Of a stretch of 11,615 nucleotides of DNA, positions 1-6,003 are shown piece after piece. Every line of letters starts with the position of its first letter. The stretch's first letter is position 1. The notes under the pieces are model-generated. The model saw nothing but the letters and a program-made list of their open reading frames with translations, was not told where the DNA came from and made no database searches. The translations under genes were made by a program, and so were the position numbers. Source of the stretch: Prevotella sp. UBA4268 (lineage in GTDB: Bacteria > Bacteroidota > Bacteroidia > Bacteroidales > Bacteroidaceae); NCBI GenBank assembly GCA_002395135.1, contig DGWC01000033.1, positions 1 through 11,615 of the forward strand, written 5' to 3'.

Positions 1-1226
1 CCGTTGGGCAGTTCCACCATGCCATAGGAGAAATGCACCAGTTCTTTTCCCCATTTAAAGCCGAGGCGGTCGAGCAAAATGGAGAGCACCTGGAAATGAT
101 AGTTCTGCTCGTTGCCCACCACATAGATCATCTTGTCGATGGGATAGTCGTTGAATCGCATCTCGGCGGTGCCGATGTCCTGTGTCATATAGACACTGGT
201 GCCGTCGGAACGGAGCAGCAGTTTCTGGTCGAGTCCCTCTTGTGTGAGGTCTGCCCATACGCTGTTGTCGGCATGGCGCTCGAAGAGTCCTTTGGCGAGT
301 CCTTCTTCCACCTTTGCCTTTCCTCTGAGATATGTCTGCGATTCATAGTATATCTTGTCGAACCCGACGCCCATTGCCTTGTAGGTCTCGTCAAAACCGG
401 CATAAACCCAGTTGTTCATCTTCTCCCACAATGCGCGCACCTCGGGGTCGTTCTGCTCCCATTTCACCAGCATCTCGTGGGCTTCCTTGATGAGCGGAGC
501 CTCAGCCTTGGCTTTTTCCTCGGCCTTTTCCTCATCCATTCCTTCCGCGAGATACTGCTCTTTCAACTGTTTGATTTCCTCGCGATAGTGCTTGTCGAAA
601 GCCACATAGTAGTCTCCAATCAGGTGGTCGCCCTTCTTTCCGCTGCTTTCGGGTGTTTCGCCATTACCCCATTTCAACCAAGCCAGCATCGACTTGCAGA
701 TGTGGATGCCTCGGTCGTTCACGATATTTGTCTTAACGACGCGGTTACCGTTAGCCTCCATAATCTGCGCCAGGCTCCATCCCAGCAGGTTGTTGCGCAC
801 ATGTCCTAAATGAAGCGGTTTGTTGGTATTGGGCGATGAGTATTCAATCATCACCAGCGGTGCGTCATGCCCAGTCTCTTTGGCCACCTCCTCGGCGGTC
901 GTCATGCCATAGCGCGGCGCATCGTCGATGGCACAGAGCAACTTCGCCCATGCCTCTTGCGCGATGACGAGGTTGAGAAATCCCTTTACCACGTTGAAAT
1001 CGGCAATCACACTGCTGTTTTCGCGAAGCCATTGGCCGATTTCCTGTGCAGTGTCCTCTGGTTTTTTCCTGGATATTTTCAGAAAGGGGAACACCACCAA
1101 GGTGAGGCTTCCCTCGAAGCCGGACTTGGTTTTCTGCAACTGCACCATGGTTTCAGGCACTTCTTGGTCATATAAATGCTTGATGGCAGTGATGACCGCA
1201 CTGACGATTTCGTTCTCAATCTTCAT
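1..1226 (-). CDS. argS: Arginyl-tRNA synthetase, N-terminal ~408 residues (3' end beyond the window)
   Basis: This class I synthetase charges tRNA-Arg with arginine in the cytoplasm. My reading of the minus strand from the ATG at 1226 stays open to the window edge. Residues 1-~110 form the N-terminal tRNA-binding (Add-1 type) domain. The class I HIGH motif appears as HLGH at about residues 139-142, inside the family signature SSPNTNKPLHLGHVRN. Further on are the catalytic-core segments DGTSVYMTQDIGTAEMRFND and IYVVGNEQNYHFQVL. The last visible residues, SYGMVELPNG, lie immediately before where the family's KMSK-like loop should be, so that loop is outside the window. The stretch between the HIGH motif and the core carries a Lys/Glu-rich insertion (around residues 195-230). 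The start is supported by a -7 promoter element (1259-1266) and by agreement with the family N-terminus. Identification is very secure; only completeness is unknown. Confidence 0.97.
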   Translation of the reverse strand, partial: MKIENEIVSAVITAIKHLYDQEVPETMVQLQKTKSGFEGSLTLVVFPFLKISRKKPEDTAQEIGQWLRENSSVIADFNVVKGFLNLVIAQEAWAKLLCAIDDAPRYGMTTAEEVAKETGHDAPLVMIEYSSPNTNKPLHLGHVRNNLLGWSLAQIMEANGNRVVKTNIVNDRGIHICKSMLAWLKWGNGETPESSGKKGDHLIGDYYVAFDKHYREEIKQLKEQYLAEGMDEEKAEEKAKAEAPLIKEAHEMLVKWEQNDPEVRALWEKMNNWVYAGFDETYKAMGVGFDKIYYESQTYLRGKAKVEEGLAKGLFERHADNSVWADLTQEGLDQKLLLRSDGTSVYMTQDIGTAEMRFNDYPIDKMIYVVGNEQNYHFQVLSILLDRLGFKWGKELVHFSYGMVELPN

Positions 1227-1258
1227 ACCTAATTGTTGTCTTCTTTTGGATTCGGCTG

Positions 1259-1266
1259 CAAAATTA
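1259..1266 (-). promoter_or_regulatory. Bacteroidota -7 element, proximal argS promoter
   Basis: Read on the minus strand this is TAATTTTG, a match to the Bacteroidota -7 consensus TAnnTTTG. It ends 32 nt before the argS ATG, giving a predicted leader of roughly 25 nt. I see no TTTG at the usual 19-21 nt upstream, so it is a -7-only call. A second, stronger promoter lies about 215 bp further upstream (1475-1506). Confidence 0.55.
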
Positions 1267-1301
1267 CGACAAAAAATCCAATCACAGAAGAAATACAAAT
1301 A

Positions 1302-1333
1302 AAAAAATGAGGCGTGACATCGCGTCAGGCCCC
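1302..1333 (-). terminator. Rho-independent terminator-like hairpin between the distal promoter and argS
   Basis: On the minus strand the arms GGCCTGAC (from 1331) and GTCACGCC (to 1311) pair around a 5-nt loop with one C-C mismatch. A flanking G-C pair (1333/1309) is possible. The hairpin is followed on the same strand by CA and a run of seven T (1307-1301). The plus strand has no U-run after the hairpin, so it works leftward only. It lies between the promoter at 1475-1506 and the argS proximal promoter. It could therefore end a small RNA, act as an attenuator in a long argS leader, or end read-through from the helicase operon. Confidence 0.55.
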
Positions 1334-1468
1334 AAAAAAAAGTATAATTATATTATGAAACGATGATAAACTAACTATTTTAATGCTAACTAATAACCTA
1401 AAAACAACTTTAACCTCTAAAAACGACCTTATTGTATTTTCTTTTTATCTTACCATTTAATGTATTTT
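1302..1468 (-). ncRNA. Candidate small RNA or argS leader RNA (~165 nt)
   Basis: This segment of the 324-bp spacer between argS and the helicase gene is bounded by a full Bacteroidota promoter (1475-1506, predicted transcription start near 1468) and a hairpin plus U-run (1302-1333), both on the minus strand. I find no credible reading frame inside: the only early ATG is followed by a stop within three codons. The interior is AT-rich and contains two imperfect copies of GTYGTTTTTAG, 19 nt apart (about 1405-1434). No known family (T-box, riboswitch, 6S, tmRNA) is recognised. The transcript itself is inferred from the boundary signals; it could equally be an attenuated argS leader. Confidence 0.3.
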
Positions 1469-1474
1469 ACGTTG

Positions 1475-1506
1475 CAAAGATAAGCAATTTGTTTTATTCC
1501 ACCAAA
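1475..1506 (-). promoter_or_regulatory. Complete Bacteroidota promoter in the argS-helicase spacer
   Basis: On the minus strand, TTTG (1506-1503) is followed after exactly 20 nt by TATCTTTG (1482-1475). This matches the -33 TTTG and -7 TAnnTTTG consensus at the standard spacing. It begins 45 bp beyond the helicase stop codon and points toward argS, whose ATG is about 240 nt from the predicted start site. The distance and the intervening terminator-like hairpin make it more likely to serve a short RNA or regulated leader than to be the sole argS promoter. Confidence 0.65.
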
Positions 1507-1524
1507 TTTTTTCAACAAAAAGTT

Positions 1525-1544
1525 ACTTTTTCTGCGAAAAAAGT
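1525..1544 (-). terminator. Weak AT-only hairpin after the helicase gene
   Basis: Just after the helicase stop, the minus strand has ACTTTTT and AAAAAGT arms (7 bp, all but one pair A-T) around a 6-nt loop, followed by AACTTTTTG. This resembles a weak intrinsic terminator for the kinase-helicase operon. The low stability of the stem makes the call tentative, and read-through to the stronger hairpin at 1302-1333 is possible. Confidence 0.3.
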
Positions 1545-1550
1545 TATATT

Positions 1551-3434
1551 TTATAGCAGATTGATGTAATTTATCAGTTTTTTATAGAAAGGATGCCTCC
1601 CCATTGTCTCAGTATTGCCCAAGATAATCAACTTCATCCTGGCACGGGTGATGGCCACGTTCATGCGGCGCAGGTCGCGAAGGAAACCGATTTGCCCCTC
1701 TTCGTTGGCACGCACCAATGAAATCATGATGACATCTCTCTCCTGCCCCTGAAAGCCATCCACGGTATTCACGCTGAGCAAATGGCGGTAAGGCTTGAAG
1801 AAAGACTGCTTCTTGATGAGATGGCGCAGGTATTGCACTTGTGCCCGATAGGGAGAGATGATGCCCACGTCGATGCGTTCATCCATGATTCGCTGTTTGC
1901 CTATTTTCTCAAAATAGTGCTGTAACACGGCAAGCGTCAACTCGGCCTCGGCCTTATTGATGCGTCCGAAGGTCTCTCCGATGAACTCCTCGCGCGCATC
2001 GATGTCGGCCGTGTCAATCCATTCAAACGCATCATCGTAGTCAAGAATGCCCCGATGCTTCACCTCTGGTGCGCTTTCCACTTCCCCGTGATAGAAGTAA
2101 TCGCTGGAGAAACGCATGATGTCGTCGTTCATGCGGTATTGCATTTTCAGCAAAGTCACCACCTCGGGCTTGTTTTCCACAATGCGCTCCATGAGCGTTT
2201 TGTCCAATCCGCCGTGCATGGCAGCAAGGCTCTTGATGGTGGGCGGCAACTGGCAATGGTCGCCGGCCAGAATAACGCGCGAGGCTTTACGGATGGGAAT
2301 CCAGCAAGCCGCCTCGAGTGCCTGTGCTGCTTCGTCGATAAACAATGTGGCGAACTTCATGCCTTGCAGCAACCGGCTGGCACTGCTCACCAGTGTGCAT
2401 GCGATGACGCGTGCTTCGCCGAAGAGTTCGGCATTGATGCGAATCTCCAATTCGGTTGCCCTTGCCTTCAGACGGTCCATCTTCTGATGGAAATGGTCGT
2501 CGCCCCGCTTGCGGTGCTGCCTCATCTCGCGAATGCTTTTCCTGATGGCCCACAGTTGCGGATAGTCGCTATGTGCCTCAAAGCGCCTCTCGTAAGTAAA
2601 GCCAAGCATTTTATCATTCACGCGAGTCGGGTTCCCAATGCGCAACACATTGATGCCTCTGTCAACAAGCCGCTCACTGATCCAGTCAACGGCCATGTTG
2701 CTTTGTGCACAAACCAGCACCTGATTCTCGCGCATCAGCGTTTCATAGATAGCCTCCACCAGCGTGGTCGTCTTTCCCGTTCCGGGCGGACCGTGCACCA
2801 CGCTGACATCCTTTGCACAAAGCACTTCGTTTACGGCATGCTCCTGTGTTTCATTGAGATAAGGGAAACGTATTTGTCCGAAGGTGAAACGCTCGGCTTT
2901 CATCGATGGCGTATAAAACAAATCGCGCAGATAAGCCAGCCGATTGCCGCGGGCACGGATTACCCTGTCCAGTGCTTCGAACATCATTTTGTAACTGGTT
3001 TCATCAAACGAGAGTTGCATGCCGAAGTTTCCTGCGTTCTGCAATTCCAGGAGCGGAGCATTGTCAGGGACCGTCACCACGATGCGATCGCCGTCGGCAT
3101 AGTTGACAACGCCCGTAAACTTGAAATAGTTGACAGAAGCCTTTCCGTCGGTTTTTTCATTGTTTCCCAGAGAAAAGAACATCACTGGACGACCATATTC
3201 GAAGTTGTGCTCCACATCGTCGTCGGCTTGTCTGTAAACCTCCAGAGCCAGTTGGTTCAGGCTATTATAATAACTCTTGCCGTACTTCAGCGGCCACAGG
3301 GCATCTCCCCGTTTGATTTTCCGCTGCAGTCCCATCGACAAGGCCTGTTTCTGGAAATTGTCTTTCTCACAGTTATACTCAATTTCCAGCAACATACGCT
3401 GCTGCTGCAAAGCAAGAATCGGATTCATCGTCAT
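1551..3434 (-). CDS. Superfamily 1 helicase of the Upf1/DNA2/NAM7 (IGHMBP2-like) type
   Basis: This is an ATP-dependent nucleic-acid helicase, probably cytoplasmic; its substrate cannot be read from the sequence. Counting from the ATG at 3434, it shows a Q-motif-like NETQEH (~194-199), Walker A GPPGTGKT (215-222), and the Walker B box DEAAQ (367-371), which is typical of Upf1-like rather than UvrD-like enzymes. Then come motif III GDHCQLPP (391-398), motif IV region QYRM (432-435), motif V VDGFQGQE (558-565) and motif VI NVAITRAR (592-599). All core motifs are intact. The first ~190 residues form the N-terminal (1B-like) region. A Lys/Arg/Glu-rich helical segment around 300-335 sits inside domain 1. 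The ATG at 3434 overlaps the kinase stop by one base (TGATG) and has GGAG 11 nt upstream. A GTG at 3437 and an ATG at 3428 are alternatives. It is translationally coupled to the PfkB kinase. Family assignment is firm; biological role is unknown. Confidence 0.9.
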   Translation of the reverse strand: MTMNPILALQQQRMLLEIEYNCEKDNFQKQALSMGLQRKIKRGDALWPLKYGKSYYNSLNQLALEVYRQADDDVEHNFEYGRPVMFFSLGNNEKTDGKASVNYFKFTGVVNYADGDRIVVTVPDNAPLLELQNAGNFGMQLSFDETSYKMMFEALDRVIRARGNRLAYLRDLFYTPSMKAERFTFGQIRFPYLNETQEHAVNEVLCAKDVSVVHGPPGTGKTTTLVEAIYETLMRENQVLVCAQSNMAVDWISERLVDRGINVLRIGNPTRVNDKMLGFTYERRFEAHSDYPQLWAIRKSIREMRQHRKRGDDHFHQKMDRLKARATELEIRINAELFGEARVIACTLVSSASRLLQGMKFATLFIDEAAQALEAACWIPIRKASRVILAGDHCQLPPTIKSLAAMHGGLDKTLMERIVENKPEVVTLLKMQYRMNDDIMRFSSDYFYHGEVESAPEVKHRGILDYDDAFEWIDTADIDAREEFIGETFGRINKAEAELTLAVLQHYFEKIGKQRIMDERIDVGIISPYRAQVQYLRHLIKKQSFFKPYRHLLSVNTVDGFQGQERDVIMISLVRANEEGQIGFLRDLRRMNVAITRARMKLIILGNTETMGRHPFYKKLINYINLL

Positions 3435-4303
3435 CACTTCATCTTCTCCAGAATGTCTTCAATGGTCCCGCAGAAAGGTCCGGGCTGCTCTATTTTTATG
3501 GAGCACATGGCAGCGGCGAACTTTCCGGACTCCACATAGTTCATGCCTTGGGCGCGACAATACAGATATCCCGTGGAATAAGTGTCGCCACATCCCGTCA
3601 CATCCACACTCTGACGGATGGGGTAAGCGGGAATCTCGTAGAACCTGCCGCCAGCATAGATCAACGAACCTTCGCTGCCAAAGGTAATCACCACTTCGTT
3701 CACGCCCCATGAAGCAATTTTGCGTGCCACACTTCGAGGGTCTTTTTCCCCGGTAATCACCACCATCTCGTCTTCGTTAAGTTTCAAGATATCTGTATAG
3801 GCCAGCACATCTTCCTTGTCGATCCAGTCAACGGGAACGACCTGAGTGCCACGCACCGCGCGCAGATACCCCTGCACATCCATTGACACCTTGCCCTTGC
3901 CGGCAAGGTATTTCACCAGTTCGGGCGTGAAATCATCGCTGAGCAACGTGCCCAAATGGTAATAGCGGGCATCGATATCCTCCATCTGACTGACAGTAAA
4001 AGGATCTGATTTTCCCAGCACCTGCTGGGTGCGCTCATTTTTATTGATGCCATACTTGTTCTCAAAGAACACGGTATCCTTGCTCGGATAGGCCAGCACA
4101 TCGATGCCGTCCTCCTGCATTCTCTCTATCACGGAAAAGTCTTTCTCTGCAATACTGGTCACCAACTGGTATGATACATTCTTGGGCAACCGGTTCATTC
4201 CATAGGCAAAATAGTATGCCGTGCCTCCGTTTTGGAAAAAAGTGTCCTCGGCAGTGACAATCTTGTCAAGCGTAATATGCCCTATACAACAGATATCTTT
4301 CAT
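3434..4303 (-). CDS. PfkB/ribokinase-family carbohydrate or nucleoside kinase
   Basis: It transfers the ATP gamma-phosphate to a sugar, nucleoside or similar alcohol; the substrate is not identifiable. The N-terminus carries the family glycine and substrate-side aspartate (IGHITLDKIV, residues 7-16) and the NGGTAYYFA segment (25-33) typical of the substrate pocket. LNEDEM (175-180) matches the N-x-x-E magnesium/ATP region. The C-terminal signature is DVTGCGDTYSTG (234-245) with catalytic Asp240. The usual anion-hole sequence GAGD is GCGD here, a conservative Ala-to-Cys change. At 289 residues it is normal in size for the family. The start fits a strong promoter 28 nt upstream. It is the first gene of a two-gene operon, overlapping the helicase start by one base. 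Family is near certain; ribokinase, fructokinase, inositol or nucleoside kinase all remain possible. Confidence 0.88.
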   Translation of the reverse strand: MKDICCIGHITLDKIVTAEDTFFQNGGTAYYFAYGMNRLPKNVSYQLVTSIAEKDFSVIERMQEDGIDVLAYPSKDTVFFENKYGINKNERTQQVLGKSDPFTVSQMEDIDARYYHLGTLLSDDFTPELVKYLAGKGKVSMDVQGYLRAVRGTQVVPVDWIDKEDVLAYTDILKLNEDEMVVITGEKDPRSVARKIASWGVNEVVITFGSEGSLIYAGGRFYEIPAYPIRQSVDVTGCGDTYSTGYLYCRAQGMNYVESGKFAAAMCSIKIEQPGPFCGTIEDILEKMK

Positions 4304-4330
4304 TGCAAGTCTATTTCATGTAAATTGCTA

Positions 4331-4361
4331 CAAAGATAAATCAAAATATGTACAAAACAAA
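4331..4361 (-). promoter_or_regulatory. Bacteroidota promoter of the kinase-helicase operon
   Basis: On the minus strand TTTG (4361-4358), a 19-nt spacer and TATCTTTG (4338-4331) match both consensus elements. The predicted transcript starts near 4324, giving a leader of about 20 nt before the kinase ATG at 4303. It is divergent from the promoter of the LolA-like gene, about 95 bp away. Confidence 0.75.
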
Positions 4362-4454
4362 ATAAATCGTATTTTTTTACCCTAATTTCTTCAATCTCTC
4401 CGGCTGATGGACAACATATTCTTTTCCAATGCGGATTATTTGAGAAGAATTGTT

Positions 4455-4462
4455 TACCTTTG
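4455..4462 (+). promoter_or_regulatory. -7 element for the LolA-like gene
   Basis: TACCTTTG matches TAnnTTTG and ends 20 nt before the ATG at 4483, predicting a leader of about 13 nt. A TTTG at 4439-4442 is only 12 nt upstream, too close for a normal -33 element. The element's position rules out the in-frame TTG at 4450 as the start codon. Confidence 0.6.
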
Positions 4463-4482
4463 CACGCAAAAAACAAAAAAGA

Positions 4483-5109
4483 ATGAGAAAACTCATCATC
4501 CTCGTTACTGCCATATTCCTGTCGGTGCCGTCGGTGCTGGTGGCCAAGGACACACCCAATTCACGCCAGGCACGCAAGATTTTTGAGGAGGTCTACCAGA
4601 AAACTTTCGGGCCTCAAGGCTGCACGCTTCACTATGCCGTGAACATCATAAGCATCTACAAGACAGAGGGTACAATCTGGTATAAAGGGAATAAGAGCAA
4701 GTTTGTGGACGAGCGGTTCAGTGCTTTCAACGACGGTGTGAACCATTATCTGGTGGAACGCAAGAAAAAGACCGTGCACATTCATAAAGCCACCTCAGAG
4801 AAGCGCGACAAATATGCCACGAAGTTCGTCTTCGAAAAAGAAAACTTCGACTATCAGATAGAGGACAACTGGCAGGGACTGCTGCTCACTTTGAAAGCCA
4901 AGCCCCACACCAAGGGCATCAAACTGATTAAGGTGCTGCTCGAAAAAGGCACTCACACCCCCCTCAGCCTGCGCATCAAACTGGGCATTTTCTCCACCAC
5001 CATCAAGGTTTCCGACTATAAAAGCGGGAATATTGCCGATGCGCTGTTCGTCTTCCCGAAAGAAAAATACAAGTCATATCAATATATCGACCACAGAGGA
5101 GAGGAATAA
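4483..5109 (+). CDS. Secreted LolA-like (outer-membrane lipoprotein carrier-like) protein
   Basis: This is a 208-residue exported protein. Residues 1-21 form a signal peptide: positive RK, a hydrophobic core and a VLVA cleavage site before Lys22, with no lipobox Cys, so a periplasmic product is expected. The mature part reads as alternating beta strands with segments such as GTIWYKGNKSKF and a later DDGVNHYLVER-like strand. It continues with Lys-rich strands (KTVHIHKA) to a C-terminal IKVSDYKSGNIADALFVFP. This strand-rich pattern, with a 'condition/fill-in' motif near the end, resembles the LolA-like proteins common in Bacteroidota, which bind lipoproteins or lipids in the periplasm. The assignment rests on pattern memory, so a generic secreted DUF protein remains possible. 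The start was chosen from the promoter position and signal peptide. It lies 39 bp before the pyridoxamine kinase gene, which has its own -7 element. Confidence 0.6.
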   Translation: MRKLIILVTAIFLSVPSVLVAKDTPNSRQARKIFEEVYQKTFGPQGCTLHYAVNIISIYKTEGTIWYKGNKSKFVDERFSAFNDGVNHYLVERKKKTVHIHKATSEKRDKYATKFVFEKENFDYQIEDNWQGLLLTLKAKPHTKGIKLIKVLLEKGTHTPLSLRIKLGIFSTTIKVSDYKSGNIADALFVFPKEKYKSYQYIDHRGEE

Positions 5110-5123
5110 TCAATAATTATTTG

Positions 5124-5131
5124 TATTTTTG
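5124..5131 (+). promoter_or_regulatory. -7 element for the pyridoxamine kinase gene
   Basis: TATTTTTG matches TAnnTTTG and lies 17 nt before the ATG at 5149, predicting a leader of about 10 nt. No clear -33 TTTG is present; the corresponding position falls inside the end of the LolA-like gene. It may add to read-through from that gene. Confidence 0.5.
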
Positions 5132-5148
5132 CCACCAAATATCAATAG

Positions 5149-5967
5149 ATGAAAAAGAAACAGATTCTTCTAATCAACGACTTGGCGGGTTATGGCAAAG
5201 TTGCCACGGCCGCCATGCTGCCCATCCTGTCATACATGGGGCACCCGGTATATAACCTGCCAACGGCCTTGGTAAGCAACACGCTCGACTATGGCAAATT
5301 CAACATTCTCGACACCACAGACTACATACAGGGCGTATTTCCCGTATGGAAAGAACTGGGGTTCAGTTTCGATGCCATCGCCACGGGATTCATCGCCAGC
5401 GTAAAACAGTCGAAAATCATTGCTGCCTACTGCCGCGAGCAGGCACAAAACGGCACCACTATCTTCGTGGATCCCATCATGGGCGACGAGGGAAAACTAT
5501 ACAACGGTGTCACCATGGAGGCTGTGTGCAGCATGCGCGAAATGATCAGCGTGGCCGACCTGATATTCCCTAACTATACCGAGGCCTGCTACCTCACCGA
5601 AAACCCTTACCGCAAAGAGGGCATTTCGCAGCAGGAAGCATGCTCGCTGCTCGACCAACTGCGACAGATAGGCACGCGCTCGGCCCTGATTACCAGTCTG
5701 CTCGTCGACGGGCAGCATGCCGTGGTGGGCTATAATCACGTTGACAATGAATATTTCATGCTGCCCTATGAGGAGATTCCCGTTCATTTCCCCGGCACAG
5801 GCGACATGTTCTCGGCCATACTTATCGGTCATCTGCTCAGCGGACAGCCGCTCAAGCACAGCACCCGCGAGGCCATGGATGCCTTGTCGCGGCTCATCGA
5901 ACACAACAAAGACAACGAAGACAAGAATCGAGGCATACCCGTGGAAAACTGGCTCAGCCTGCTTTAA
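5149..5967 (+). CDS. pdxY: Pyridoxal/pyridoxamine kinase (vitamin B6 salvage)
   Basis: It phosphorylates pyridoxal, pyridoxamine or pyridoxine with ATP in the B6 salvage pathway (cytoplasm). The 272 residues begin with the family's ILLINDLAGYGKVA (6-19), where the substrate-side serine/aspartate loop lies. NLPTALVSNT (36-45) follows, then the magnesium-binding VDPIMGDEG (107-115) and FPNYTEA (140-146). The catalytic loop PGTGDMFSA has Asp219 as general base. The GTGD form and total length fit the PdxK/PdxY branch of the ribokinase superfamily rather than ThiD or sugar kinases. The symbol pdxY is used by similarity; which vitamer is preferred cannot be told. The hexosaminidase gene follows after 36 bp with no promoter-like element between, so the two are probably co-transcribed. 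Confidence 0.88.
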   Translation: MKKKQILLINDLAGYGKVATAAMLPILSYMGHPVYNLPTALVSNTLDYGKFNILDTTDYIQGVFPVWKELGFSFDAIATGFIASVKQSKIIAAYCREQAQNGTTIFVDPIMGDEGKLYNGVTMEAVCSMREMISVADLIFPNYTEACYLTENPYRKEGISQQEACSLLDQLRQIGTRSALITSLLVDGQHAVVGYNHVDNEYFMLPYEEIPVHFPGTGDMFSAILIGHLLSGQPLKHSTREAMDALSRLIEHNKDNEDKNRGIPVENWLSLL

Positions 5968-6003
5968 AGGTCTATGCCGCATCATATACAAGACGTAACC
6001 ATC

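Noticed and set aside
33..809. Open frame of 258 codons on the plus strand at the window start
   Set aside because: It is the reverse of argS, whose minus-strand frame carries the class I synthetase motifs.
1227..1550. T-box leader for argS
   Set aside because: I see no T-box sequence or specifier stem, and T-boxes are not typical of Bacteroidota.
2055..3539. Long open frame (494 codons) on the plus strand opposite the helicase gene
   Set aside because: It is antisense to an intact helicase with all motifs. Its translation is Cys/His-rich with no recognisable domain, as expected from a mirror frame.
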